Positions 9,745-20,115 of a DNA stretch of 64,000 nt are shown here, piece by piece (position 1 is the stretch's first letter; every line of letters starts with the position of its first letter). Under the pieces are notes generated by a model. It did no database searches. It was not told the origin of the DNA and saw nothing but the letters and a program-made list of their open reading frames with translations. The translations under genes were made by a program, and so were the position numbers. The stretch is from NCBI GenBank assembly GCA_030427635.1, contig JAUIBA010000004.1:124001-188000 (forward strand), written 5' to 3'. This stretch comes from Bacteroidia bacterium (lineage in GTDB: Bacteria > Bacteroidota > Bacteroidia > Chitinophagales > Chitinophagaceae).

Positions 9745-10536
9745 ATGAACAACATCACATCAAAAACCATCGTATTCATTACAGGCGCATTCGTATCTCA
9801 TCATGGTTGGGACAAATGGCAGGAGTATTTTCAGGGACTTGGCTACCACACCATTGCGCCACCATGGCTACACAAAGAAGGCACTGCTGCCGAAGTCAGG
9901 AACCGTCGCCCCAATGACAAACCTCTGGCCCGGCTTACACTTGACGCACTCGTAAATCACTATGCCGGTATAGTAAAGGCTCTGCCAGAAAAGCCTATAC
10001 TCATTGGTCATTCACTGGGCGGTCTTATATCTCAGATATTACTTAACAGAGGTCTGGCACAGGCTGCTGCTGTAGTGCATCCCGTTCCTCCGCAGGGCAT
10101 CATCCCTTACGAATTTTCATTCCTTAAAAGCGCATGGCGTGCATTGGGTCTTTTTACTCCGGTCGACAAAACTTACCTTATGTCATTCACTACCTGGCAG
10201 TATGCCTTCGTCAATGGAATGAGCTATGAAGATCAGATGAAAGCCTATGAGGAAAATATCATCCCCGAATCAAAAAGAGTAACCCGCGGCGGACTCACAT
10301 CTGCAGCACGGGTCGACTTCAACAAGCCTCATGGCCCATTACTAATCATTTCCGGTACCGCCGATAATATCATACCCGCCAGCCTCAACCGGAGAAACTA
10401 CAAGGCATACAGGCATGCAGACTCTATAACAGACTACAAGGAATTTCCCGGCAGGAATCATTATGTATTATCATTGCCATCATGGCAGGAAGAAGCTGGC
10501 TATATTGCCACATGGATTAACAGCCACAGGTCATAA
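9745..10536 (+). CDS. Alpha/beta hydrolase
   Basis: LIGHSLGGLISQ nucleophile elbow; GRNHYVL catalytic His region; start refined to MNNITSKT. Confidence 0.87.
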   Translation: MNNITSKTIVFITGAFVSHHGWDKWQEYFQGLGYHTIAPPWLHKEGTAAEVRNRRPNDKPLARLTLDALVNHYAGIVKALPEKPILIGHSLGGLISQILLNRGLAQAAAVVHPVPPQGIIPYEFSFLKSAWRALGLFTPVDKTYLMSFTTWQYAFVNGMSYEDQMKAYEENIIPESKRVTRGGLTSAARVDFNKPHGPLLIISGTADNIIPASLNRRNYKAYRHADSITDYKEFPGRNHYVLSLPSWQEEAGYIATWINSHRS

Positions 10537-10550
10537 CCTGTGGCTGTTAA
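10517..10550. terminator. Bidirectional hairpin shared by convergent genes
   Basis: TTAACAGCCACAGGT-CATA-ACCTGTGGCTGTTAA, 15-bp perfect stem containing both stop codons. Confidence 0.8.
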
Positions 10551-12412
10551 TCGCCACATTGCTCCTGCAGTGCAGCAGCAGCATTACGATAGCCATACTG
10601 TAGCGCCATTCTCAGGTCTGCACATGGCGGCTGGCCACGCCCGGCATTTATCATAGCTTTCCAGTAGTAGCACTCACCCATTTGTGGTGCCATAGCTATT
10701 GCATTACTGATGTCTGCCTGCGCAGCATCATACCGTTTCAGCTTACATAGCGTTGCCGCGCGCCTCATAAAGAAAAGCGGCTCATGTGCATCTGTTTTTA
10801 TAGCAGTACTATAGCTTGCCATTGCTGCACTCAAGTGACCGGTATACTCCTCGCTGGCCCCCTTTATATAATAGGCACGGGCATTATATGGCTGCACCCG
10901 TAGTACGGCATCTGCATCTGCCAGCGCCAGCTCAGGATGGCCGGTAGAAAGGTGCAGCATTGCCCGGGAAAAGTGAGCCTTCGTATAGTCATTGATGGCT
11001 ATACTCTTATCAAAAGCTTCCAGCGCCTCCCCTGCCCTGCCTTGCCGGGCATGCATCAGCCCCTTATTATACCAGGCCTTTGCATTGGCAGGCTCCAGCA
11101 TCACAGCCCGGTTCAGATGCTCTTCCGCCATTGCCAGGTCACCCTGCTTCATGTATAATCCCCCCATGCTGTACTGCGCCACTCCCGACTCCGGAAAACG
11201 GTCTAACAGTGCCTTGAAAAAGTTCATATCAGAAAGCCACACACCGTTACGCACCCAGGTAAGTCCTGTAAGCACAGCCACCGGTATCGCCGCCATATAC
11301 ATAAACCGTTTTGCCGCCTGGCGCCTGCGCAGCACCTGTGCCATACTATGCACAGCCGGGTATATAATGCCAATACAGGGTATATACATATACCTGTCTG
11401 CAGTAAGCGCCTCACCAAACGGAATGAGTTGTAATACCGGCAATACACCTGCAGTAAAGAACAGGATACCACCACTTATCATATACCATCGTTTTCTTAA
11501 TGATATAAAAAACAGTACGGCCATACCTGCGGCTACAGCAAAGCCAGCCATTTGCACTATTTCTACTGTTTGGGGATGAGGATACATAGCCGACAGCCCT
11601 ACAGGCCATATAAATCGCAGCAGGTATTGTGCATATCCATAGCCGGCATATATCAGCCGCTCACCGGGTCCGTATGCAGCTGCCTGCTGCATAAAGTGAC
11701 CACTTCCCTGTGCAGCTATCGCTACATAGCCCACTATACCAGCCAGCAGTATTACAGGTAGTTTCTCCAGCCATACTATCCGGTCTCGCATATCGCGTTC
11801 CAGCCACAGGTCGGTGGCTATAAACAATACAGGCAGTACTACAGCCGTAGCTTTCGATAAAAAAGCCATGATGCAGAAAAGGAGTAGCAACACCGCACGG
11901 CCAGCTACCGGTCGCCGCACCCATGCCTGATACTGCAGCAGTGCCAGTAAAGAGAAGGTACCGGAAAGTACAGTTTTACGCTCCGCCACCCACGATACAG
12001 CCTCTGTCTGCATCGGGTGCAGGGCAAAGAGCAATGCCGCCGCCAGCGCTACCGTTTTCTGTGCCTGCAGTTTACTCACAAATGCATATAAAATGCAAGC
12101 GTTGGCCGCATGAAGCAGTATATTGGTAAAGTGATATATAAATGGTTTCACCCCACCTATCCCATAATCTATAGCATAGGAAAACATAGTAAGTGGATGA
12201 TAGTTCCCTACATAAAAACGGGAAAACCATGCACCTATGTGTGCAGGACTGAAAGACCTGATATCTCCATTTGCCAACACGTACTCAGCATCATCCCACG
12301 CCAGAAATCCAGCACCCAATACCCGTCCGTACGCTACCAGCACTGCTGCTATTATTATGCTCAGATGCAGTAACAGGTGCCTGCGCTCACCATCTGTTTT
12401 TGCCTTACTCAT
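10547..12412 (-). CDS. Polytopic membrane protein with C-terminal TPR repeats (TMTC/GT39-like)
   Basis: ALHPMQTEAVSWVAERK-type motif, many TM segments, then TPR repeats (AKAWYNKGLMHARQGRAGEALEAFDKSIAIN). Confidence 0.8.
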   Translation of the reverse strand: MSKAKTDGERRHLLLHLSIIIAAVLVAYGRVLGAGFLAWDDAEYVLANGDIRSFSPAHIGAWFSRFYVGNYHPLTMFSYAIDYGIGGVKPFIYHFTNILLHAANACILYAFVSKLQAQKTVALAAALLFALHPMQTEAVSWVAERKTVLSGTFSLLALLQYQAWVRRPVAGRAVLLLLFCIMAFLSKATAVVLPVLFIATDLWLERDMRDRIVWLEKLPVILLAGIVGYVAIAAQGSGHFMQQAAAYGPGERLIYAGYGYAQYLLRFIWPVGLSAMYPHPQTVEIVQMAGFAVAAGMAVLFFISLRKRWYMISGGILFFTAGVLPVLQLIPFGEALTADRYMYIPCIGIIYPAVHSMAQVLRRRQAAKRFMYMAAIPVAVLTGLTWVRNGVWLSDMNFFKALLDRFPESGVAQYSMGGLYMKQGDLAMAEEHLNRAVMLEPANAKAWYNKGLMHARQGRAGEALEAFDKSIAINDYTKAHFSRAMLHLSTGHPELALADADAVLRVQPYNARAYYIKGASEEYTGHLSAAMASYSTAIKTDAHEPLFFMRRAATLCKLKRYDAAQADISNAIAMAPQMGECYYWKAMINAGRGQPPCADLRMALQYGYRNAAAALQEQCGD

Positions 12413-12428
12413 GTAGTTGATATGTGTG

Positions 12429-13103
12429 CTACAATATCCAGTTTACAGGCTGCAGTCCTTTCTCTGCCAGCCATGCATTAGCCTTACTGAAATGACGACA
12501 GCCAAAAAATCCGCTATGAACTGAAAATGGCGACGGATGCGCCGCTTTCAGCACCAGATGTTTTGAGCCATCTATCAGTGTTTCTTTATTCTGAGCAAAC
12601 CTTCCCCACAACATAAATACCACATGCTCCCGCTCTGCCGATATCTTTCTGATTACAGCATCGGTAAACTGATGCCAGCCTATCTGTGCATGTGAGTTGG
12701 GTGTATTTGCCTGCACTGTAAGTGATGCATTCAGCAGCATTACGCCCTGCTTTGCCCACGGCTCCAGGTTTCCGGTACCACTACGCATGGTTAGTTCCAG
12801 GTCGCTTTGTATCTCCTTGAAAATATTTACCAGCGAAGGTGGCGGTGCTACCCCATCAGGCACAGAGAAACTAAGCCCATGAGCCTGCCCATGTCCATGA
12901 TAGGGGTCCTGCCCTATTACTACTACCTTCACATTATCAAACGGGGTACAACTGAATGCATTGAATATTTTATTACCAGGCGGATAAATTGTCTTCCCAG
13001 TCAGCTTTTCCTGTTTCAGAAAATTTACAATACCGGAAAAGTAAGGTTGCTCAAATTCATCTTTCAGTCGCTCTTTCCAGCTGGTTTCTATTTGCACCTC
13101 CAT
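12429..13103 (-). CDS. ung: Uracil-DNA glycosylase
   Basis: VVVIGQDPYHGHGQAHGLSFSV and HPSPFSVHSGFFGCRHFSKAN; start refined to MEVQIETSW. Confidence 0.96.
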   Translation of the reverse strand: MEVQIETSWKERLKDEFEQPYFSGIVNFLKQEKLTGKTIYPPGNKIFNAFSCTPFDNVKVVVIGQDPYHGHGQAHGLSFSVPDGVAPPPSLVNIFKEIQSDLELTMRSGTGNLEPWAKQGVMLLNASLTVQANTPNSHAQIGWHQFTDAVIRKISAEREHVVFMLWGRFAQNKETLIDGSKHLVLKAAHPSPFSVHSGFFGCRHFSKANAWLAEKGLQPVNWIL

Positions 13104-13258
13104 ATTCTTATCTGTTACTTTCTGTAAAAATAACATTCGCAGAATGATTATCCCACTCATATACCGGCATATCCGCTTTCGGCATTCAGCGCTTTTATAA
13201 AACTGCTCATAGTTATATATTTGTTATTGAAACGAATAATAGCGAGAGATAATAGCAT

Positions 13259-14470
13259 ATGATTTTCCCCTCTATACCAGAAAACGAAACAGACCGCCTG
13301 CGGGAATTATACAGGTATGAATTGCTGGACTCTGCCTATGAGCGGGAGTTTGATGAAATCGTGCAGCTGGCGTCCCGCCTGTGCAATGTACCCATGTCCC
13401 TCATCACACTTATTGATTCAGACAGGCAGTGGTACAAAGCACGCACAGGTATTGACGGCTCTCAAACGGAACGCGGCCTGTCATTCTGTGCCCATACCAT
13501 ACTGGACGATAAGCTGCTGGAAGTAGGAGACGCATCTACCGATGAGCGCTTTCACGATAACCCTTATGTTACCGGAGATCCATATGTACGCTACTATGCA
13601 GGGATGCCGCTCATTACACCTAATGGCTACAGACTGGGGGCATTATGTGTTCTGGACCGTGAGCCACGCCATCTTGACGAAGAGCAAACATTTGCACTCA
13701 GCGTACTCAGCAATCAGGTAGTTAAGCTATTTGAGCTTAGAATACGTAATCGCCAGCTACAGAAGATAGTAGATGTACAGCACCGTATGATGGCAATAAT
13801 GGCGCACGATATCCGGGGACCTTTATCATCACTCAAAATGTCTTATGAGCTTAAAAACTCTGGCATCATCACCGGCGAAGAAGCAGCAGAAATAGACCTT
13901 ATGGTTCCTGCCCAGCTTGAGGCCACCATCGGCCTGCTGAACAATGTTGTGGACTGGGGTACACTGCTGCTGGGGCAAATATCAGCCATCGAAGAGCCGG
14001 TACATCTGCATAAAGTAGCAGCCGATGCCATAGAAACATATGCCCTCGCGGCCAGAAGTAAAGGCAACAAGCTAAAAAACAATATTCAGGCCGGACTAAT
14101 GGCAGGAACTAAAAAACGGGGCATTACTTTCATTCTTCAAAACCTGATTGCCAATGCGAATAAGTACACACCAGGAGGAGAGATAAACATTGATGCCCAT
14201 GCAAGTGACACCACGCTTACACTCTCTGTTACCGATACAGGTATAGGCATGTCGCCCGATGTGGTAAAGGCTATGAATGAGCGTACATGGGCAGGAACAA
14301 TGCCGGGAACAGAGGGAGAGAAAGGTAGCGGATTAGGTCTGAAGCTGCTTTTTGAATACCTGGATGCAGAAAAGGGCAAAATAAAAATAGCCAGTCAGGA
14401 AGGTGTAGGCACTGCAATAACGGTGACACTGCCTCATACCGGGATATCAATGCAGACTCCAGCCAAGTAA
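13259..14470 (+). CDS. GAF domain sensor histidine kinase (no TM segment)
   Basis: GAF N-terminus; IMAHDIRGPLSSL H-box; NLIANANKYTPGG N-box; DTGIGM and GSGLGL G-boxes. Confidence 0.92.
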   Translation: MIFPSIPENETDRLRELYRYELLDSAYEREFDEIVQLASRLCNVPMSLITLIDSDRQWYKARTGIDGSQTERGLSFCAHTILDDKLLEVGDASTDERFHDNPYVTGDPYVRYYAGMPLITPNGYRLGALCVLDREPRHLDEEQTFALSVLSNQVVKLFELRIRNRQLQKIVDVQHRMMAIMAHDIRGPLSSLKMSYELKNSGIITGEEAAEIDLMVPAQLEATIGLLNNVVDWGTLLLGQISAIEEPVHLHKVAADAIETYALAARSKGNKLKNNIQAGLMAGTKKRGITFILQNLIANANKYTPGGEINIDAHASDTTLTLSVTDTGIGMSPDVVKAMNERTWAGTMPGTEGEKGSGLGLKLLFEYLDAEKGKIKIASQEGVGTAITVTLPHTGISMQTPAK

Positions 14471-15682
14471 CAACCAGCCTACTACAATGAATGGAGACGG
14501 TATACGGGTATAAGACAGCAGAGAGAAGGTGATAATTACCACCACCAGATTACTCCACTGAAAATCCAGTACTGCATCAAATGCTATGGAGCGAAACAGG
14601 AATATACCGGAAGCCCACATAATACCTACTATGGCAGAATTGATACCCTCCAGTGCCCGATATATCTTCACATGATGCTTCAGATTCTCATATACGGGAA
14701 AAAGGAAAAACAATAACAATGTACTGGGCAAAAACACAGCTACGGTAGCCACCAGGCAGCCTATAGCCTGCCATAGCCCACCATAATGACTCATAGCCAG
14801 CCCACCCACGTAAGCACATACTGAAAATACCGGCCCCGGCAATGCCTGCACCATGCCATACCCTGTAAGCAACTGAGCCGCAGTTAGCGCCTGCCCACCC
14901 GTGCGGCTTACAAACTGAATGTACATCATAGGTACCAGCGCCTGACCACCCCCAAAAACGATAGACCCAAAACGATAGAAGTTCTCAAAAATGTTGAAAA
15001 TACGCCCATGTACCCAGCTCTCGGTCCTCGCCAACTCACTCAATACACCGGCTACGATGAATATACCCGCAAAAGCCCCCAGATGTATCCAGTTGATACG
15101 CTTGGGAGACTGCATAGGAGCTGGTATCCTTTTATTACTGAAGTTGCTGATAACGCCCGACACAAGCAGCAACACAGGAAATACCCATGGAGAGTTAATG
15201 AAAAGCGTAGCCACCAATGCCCCCAGCATTATTACCGCTGTTGCCACATGCTTTACACTTTTCTGCATCATCTTCATGGCAGCAAAAAATACAAATCCTA
15301 CCGACATAGGCTGCACATACGAAAACAGGTGCAGTGGCAACCCTTTACCACCTTCTATTGTGGTTATATGATAACTGTATATAACAAAAGAGAACAGTGC
15401 CATCAGCACAGTAGCAGGAAATACCCATAGCAGCAGTGTAATAAGCGCCAGCGGTATACCTCCCCGCTTCATGGCTATCAGCATCACCGTTTGTGTGGAA
15501 GATGGGCCGGGTAGCATCTGGCAAAAGGAATTATACTCCAGGAGCTCCTCCTCTGTCACATCTTTCCGCTTCTGCACAAAAGTGCGCATCATCATACCAA
15601 TATGTCCCTGAGGTCCACCAAAAGCGGTAAAGGAGTAAAGAAATACCGCCTTCAGAAATGGTATGTGACGCAGCAGCATCAT
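14447..15682 (-). CDS. chrA: Chromate transporter family, two-domain ChrA-like
   Basis: FTAFGGPQGHIGMM, CQMLPGPSSTQ and second-half FGGGQALVPMM, VQALPGPVFSVCAYVG repeats. Confidence 0.9.
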   Translation of the reverse strand: MMLLRHIPFLKAVFLYSFTAFGGPQGHIGMMMRTFVQKRKDVTEEELLEYNSFCQMLPGPSSTQTVMLIAMKRGGIPLALITLLLWVFPATVLMALFSFVIYSYHITTIEGGKGLPLHLFSYVQPMSVGFVFFAAMKMMQKSVKHVATAVIMLGALVATLFINSPWVFPVLLLVSGVISNFSNKRIPAPMQSPKRINWIHLGAFAGIFIVAGVLSELARTESWVHGRIFNIFENFYRFGSIVFGGGQALVPMMYIQFVSRTGGQALTAAQLLTGYGMVQALPGPVFSVCAYVGGLAMSHYGGLWQAIGCLVATVAVFLPSTLLLFFLFPVYENLKHHVKIYRALEGINSAIVGIMWASGIFLFRSIAFDAVLDFQWSNLVVVIITFSLLSYTRIPSPFIVVGWLLLGWSLH

Positions 15683-15891
15683 TTATGGCAAAACGGTTTG
15701 AAGATAATAAAAACAGCGACCAATGCGAAATATCACTCAAAACCTCATGTTGCTGTCCTTCTCGCTGCAAAAAACACTTGCGTACACACTTTGCAATTTC
15801 ATATTGATAGCCAGGTAAAACAAATATAATTTTTATTCACTAAATATCATCCTTTATTGTTTTGTTTCTTTCTTACAGCATCATATGGCCG

Positions 15892-17091
15892 TTATCTCTT
15901 AACATCCATCTTACCTTTTTGAAAAAAATACACATACCCTAATACTAATGACAATAATATCGGGCTCAGTTCTACCATAGGCGCAGAGGCAATACCGGCA
16001 AAACACAATACAAAAAATACCACAACAAGACCAGCTGCCAATATTGCATATAACCGCTTCAGAGCCGGCTTCAGGAACGGTACTAACACTCCGGTAGGGA
16101 GCGCCCATAATATATTCATATTTCCTTCAGTGCCTGCATAATGGCTCCGCAACCACATAAACAGGATAATTACACCCAGTATACCCGACAGAAACAAGAC
16201 CGTATTCGTCAGCCACTTCATCATAATTACTGCGCGTGACCATAACAGCCCCATCAGCGATAATATCATAATAAACCACGCTAGCATCATAGGCTGGTTC
16301 ATACCATTATCCCGCACCAGAGTGTCTGGCTGCAGCACCGTTGCCGCATCTGTAAGCTGCCTGCCCTCTATAGTGGCCCCTGCCACAACCCATAGTAATC
16401 CATCTGGTAGAAACGTACGCTCCACTACAGAAACCGGTTTGCTCATCTGCCCGGCAAAAATAATTTGCCCCCCTACCCGCTCCCAGTGGCGATGGCGGTA
16501 ATAAGGGAGGCACATATCATAGTATGTAAGTGTGTTGTTCCCATTTTTATCGCTGCTTACCTGCAAAGCGTCGCCCCATGCGGTGCGAAATGCCTGATAT
16601 ATTCGTGTTGCACAGTCGTCATGAAAAAAGTCATACCGGTAATACTTGTTTTCATCTTTTGCATTCCATTCCAGGTGCCGCAAAAGACTGTACTTCTGCT
16701 CCTGCGATAAGTTAAGCACCTGCTCCGTCACACTTCTTTCCGGTGCCACAAACAGTTTCTGAAATGAATCAAACCTGAATACAGAGAGATAATAATCCAG
16801 CTCACCTGTTATCATTTTATACCCAAAAGATGGGTCAAATGCATCAAATGTTCCGTAGTTAAACACCACATCATGCCAGTCGCCCTCACGGGAGCTGTCC
16901 ACTACCCTTATACAGGTATGCCCCAGCGCCTCAAACATTCGCTCCCCCGGGCCTACCGTTACAAGGCTTATCCTTACCGGCAGGTATCTTATTGCTGTAG
17001 ACGTGGGCTCACCGGCAGCACAACGGCCACCATTAATACCCCATGCAGCAAGTATTACAATAAATATTTGCAGAAATACCCTCACTACCAA
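15892..17091 (-). CDS. DUF4105 (Lnb-like N-terminal) membrane protein
   Basis: VTVGPGERMFEALGHTCIRV...VFNYGTFDAFDPSFGYKMITGELDYYLS. Confidence 0.85.
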   Translation of the reverse strand: MVVRVFLQIFIVILAAWGINGGRCAAGEPTSTAIRYLPVRISLVTVGPGERMFEALGHTCIRVVDSSREGDWHDVVFNYGTFDAFDPSFGYKMITGELDYYLSVFRFDSFQKLFVAPERSVTEQVLNLSQEQKYSLLRHLEWNAKDENKYYRYDFFHDDCATRIYQAFRTAWGDALQVSSDKNGNNTLTYYDMCLPYYRHRHWERVGGQIIFAGQMSKPVSVVERTFLPDGLLWVVAGATIEGRQLTDAATVLQPDTLVRDNGMNQPMMLAWFIMILSLMGLLWSRAVIMMKWLTNTVLFLSGILGVIILFMWLRSHYAGTEGNMNILWALPTGVLVPFLKPALKRLYAILAAGLVVVFFVLCFAGIASAPMVELSPILLSLVLGYVYFFQKGKMDVKR

Positions 17092-17137
17092 TAAATATAA
17101 GAAAAACGTACCACTCAGGATGTTGCAGCATTGGCAC

Positions 17138-18142
17138 CTACCACACCTGCACTTCCCGCTCCAGCGTTATACCAAAGCGCTCCTGCACCGATGCTACAAT
17201 ATCACCTGAAAGCTGCCATACCTCGCCCCCCGATGCTCCTCCATAATTTACCAGCACCAGTGCCTGCCGATTATGTACACCGGCATCACCACGCCGGTAT
17301 CCTTTCCAGCCACACTGTTCTATAAGCCAGGCCGCAGGCACCTTCACCATACCTTCTCCGGCAGGAAAGTGCGGCATACCCTCATGTTCTGTCACTAACT
17401 GCTCATACTGAGCTGTCGTAATCGTAGGATTTTTAAAGAAGCTACCCGCATTACCCGTCACTTTCGGGTCTGGTAGTTTACTGCTGCGTATATTCATTAC
17501 AGCCTGTGCTATCGCTGCTACAGTGAGCTCCTGCACACCCATTGCCTGCAGTTCCTGCTCTATAGCACCATAAGAGGTATTAAAAACAGGCTTTTTCGTA
17601 AGCATCAGCGTCACCGCCGTTATAAACACCTTACCCCTCAGCTCGTTTTTGAATATGCTGTCGCGATAGCCAAACCTACACGCTTCGGCAGGTAGTGTTA
17701 CAAATGCCTTATTCTCTAAGTGGTAAAAGGAAACTTCTGTAAGCACATCTTTTACCTCCACACCATATGCACCTATGTTCTGTATAGGTGCTGCCCCCAC
17801 AGTGCCCGGTATCAGCGCCAGGTTTTCCACGCCGCCCCAGCCATTGGCTACCACATACATCACCAGCTCGTGCCACACCTCGCCGGCGCTCACCTGCAGC
17901 CATATGTGCGTATCATTTTCGGCTGTTTTTGCTATGCCTTTCAGGCAGTTGCGCACTACGGTACCATGTACCGGTGCCGATAGCAATATATTACTGCCAC
18001 CTCCCAGTACATGTACAGGCTGTTGCAATGTGGCCAGAGCCTCAATATCTTCAGGCTTTGTCACCTCGGTAAAATATGCAGCAGGCATATCTATACCGAA
18101 TGTGTTGTATGATTTCAGGGATATTTGTTGCTGTACGTGCAT
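17138..18142 (-). CDS. murB: UDP-N-acetylmuramate dehydrogenase
   Basis: SLKSYNTFGID, VLGGGSNILLS, IPGTVGAAPIQNIGAYGVE, GNAGSFFKNP. Confidence 0.95.
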   Translation of the reverse strand: MHVQQQISLKSYNTFGIDMPAAYFTEVTKPEDIEALATLQQPVHVLGGGSNILLSAPVHGTVVRNCLKGIAKTAENDTHIWLQVSAGEVWHELVMYVVANGWGGVENLALIPGTVGAAPIQNIGAYGVEVKDVLTEVSFYHLENKAFVTLPAEACRFGYRDSIFKNELRGKVFITAVTLMLTKKPVFNTSYGAIEQELQAMGVQELTVAAIAQAVMNIRSSKLPDPKVTGNAGSFFKNPTITTAQYEQLVTEHEGMPHFPAGEGMVKVPAAWLIEQCGWKGYRRGDAGVHNRQALVLVNYGGASGGEVWQLSGDIVASVQERFGITLEREVQVW

Positions 18143-18143
18143 A

Positions 18144-19283
18144 CTACAACAACTCTGCCAGCTTCTCTACTACAGCATCTACCTGCTCTTTGGTATTATG
18201 ACGACAGAAGGAAAACCTTATAGGCACCATTCCAGCCGACTGACCGTTATAGATTGCTTTTATCACATGACTTACAGAGTTGGCGCCACTTGTGCAGGCA
18301 CTGCCGCCACTCACGCATATACCGTTCATATCCAGATTGAACAGCAGGAGCTCAGAACGGTCTGTCATTGGGAAGGATACATTCAGTACCGTGTACAAAC
18401 TGCTGCCAAAAGTATCTCCGTTAAATATTACACCCGGAAACTTCTCTTTCAGCCTTTCTGCCATGTACATTTTCAGCCCTTTCACATGCTCACTATCCTG
18501 CTCATAGCGTTCTGTAGCCAGCTCCAGCGCTTTGGCAAAACCTACTATGCCATATATGTTTTCAGTACCGGCACGCATATTGCGCTCCTGTGCACCTCCG
18601 TTCAGGTATGGCTTTATCTGTATATTTTCATTCACATACAGGATGCCCACACCTTTAGGTCCGTGAAACTTATGTGCAGCTCCGTTCAGGAAATGCACTT
18701 TCAGTCCCTTTACATCTATAGGATAGTGTCCTACGGTCTGCACCGTATCTGAATGAAAAATTGCATTGTATTTCTCACACAGGTCGCCTACTGCTTTTAT
18801 TTTCAGCAGGTTACCCACCTCATTATTGGCATGCATCAGCGTCACCAGACTACGCTCACTGCTTCCGGCCAGCAGCTCTTCCAGGTGCTGCAGGTCTATG
18901 TGTCCGTTATCTGTAAGCTTTACAAAGCTCAGCTTTGCCTGCCCTGTATGTGCCAGAAACTCTACAGTATGCAGGGTAGCATGGTGCTCCAGTGGCGATG
19001 ATATGATATGCCTGCACCCCAGGTCACGTACCGCACAGTTGATGGCTGTATTGGTACTTTCCGTACCACCTGATGTAAAGAATATCTCGCCGGGATTGGC
19101 ATTGAGTATCTTAGCTACCGACTTACGTGCATTTTCTATCGCTATTTTCGTTTCCCTGCCATAAGAATAAACCGATGAAGGATTACCGAATTTTTCCGAT
19201 AAAAAAGGCATCATTGCATCCAGCACTTCAGGATCCATAGAAGTGGTAGCTGCATTGTCAAAGTAAATACGATTCATTGCCAT
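18144..19283 (-). CDS. Cysteine desulfurase (NifS/IscS family)
   Basis: IYFDNAATTSMDPEV, SGGTESTN, GAAHKFHGPKGVGILYV, SGGSACTSG. Confidence 0.95.
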   Translation of the reverse strand: MAMNRIYFDNAATTSMDPEVLDAMMPFLSEKFGNPSSVYSYGRETKIAIENARKSVAKILNANPGEIFFTSGGTESTNTAINCAVRDLGCRHIISSPLEHHATLHTVEFLAHTGQAKLSFVKLTDNGHIDLQHLEELLAGSSERSLVTLMHANNEVGNLLKIKAVGDLCEKYNAIFHSDTVQTVGHYPIDVKGLKVHFLNGAAHKFHGPKGVGILYVNENIQIKPYLNGGAQERNMRAGTENIYGIVGFAKALELATERYEQDSEHVKGLKMYMAERLKEKFPGVIFNGDTFGSSLYTVLNVSFPMTDRSELLLFNLDMNGICVSGGSACTSGANSVSHVIKAIYNGQSAGMVPIRFSFCRHNTKEQVDAVVEKLAELL

Positions 19284-19347
19284 TAGAATTTTAAGAGGGC
19301 AAAATTAACCTAAATAAATTTTACAGGGTATTCCTGGCACAAGAGAA

Positions 19348-20076
19348 TTAAAAACGACGCATTTTCCATACGCCATACATCGCCTCTTTGATGATGTTGC
19401 CCGACATTTTAGACACGCCTTCCTTACGATCTTTGAACGTGATAGGCACTTCCTTTATTTTGAAGCCCAGCTTCCATGCACGGTATTTCATTTCTATCTG
19501 AAATGCATAACCTACAAAGTGTACCTCATCCAGCGGTATCGCCCTTAATACCCTTGCCGAATAACATAAAAAGCCTGCCGTAGGGTCATCTACCGGCATC
19601 CAGGTTATCAGCCTTGTGTACATTGCCCCACCTTTTGAGATAAAGATTCTGTCCCACGGCCAGTTTACTACCTTGCCGCCACGGGTATAGCGCGAGCCTA
19701 CTACCAGATCTGCACCACCGGCACAGGCTTCATACAGCCGGTCCAGGTCGTCAGGATTATGCGAAAAATCCGCATCCATCTCAAATATGTAGTCATATTC
19801 ATGAGCCAGAGCCCACTTGAAACCTGCTATATATGCACGCCCCAGACCTGACTTTTCAGAACGCTCCATCAGGTGCAGGTTATCACCATATTCCCGCTGT
19901 AGTGTTTTCACAATAGCGCCGGTACCATCAGGTGAGCCATCATCTACTATCAGTATATGATAACCTCCTGACAAAGAGAATACCTTCCGGATTATCTTTT
20001 CAATATTCTCCTTTTCGTTATACGTTGGTATGATAACAAGTTTCCTCAAGAGGGCATGTGCTGAATCAGGCGGCAA
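19348..20076 (-). CDS. Polyprenol monophosphomannose synthase-like GT2 glycosyltransferase
   Basis: IIPTYNEKENIEKII, LIVDDGSPDGTG, EMDADFSHNPDDL. Confidence 0.92.
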   Translation of the reverse strand: MPPDSAHALLRKLVIIPTYNEKENIEKIIRKVFSLSGGYHILIVDDGSPDGTGAIVKTLQREYGDNLHLMERSEKSGLGRAYIAGFKWALAHEYDYIFEMDADFSHNPDDLDRLYEACAGGADLVVGSRYTRGGKVVNWPWDRIFISKGGAMYTRLITWMPVDDPTAGFLCYSARVLRAIPLDEVHFVGYAFQIEMKYRAWKLGFKIKEVPITFKDRKEGVSKMSGNIIKEAMYGVWKMRRF

Positions 20077-20115
20077 AATAATGATTAACTAAGGATTTAC
20101 GGCTAAAAAAAAATG

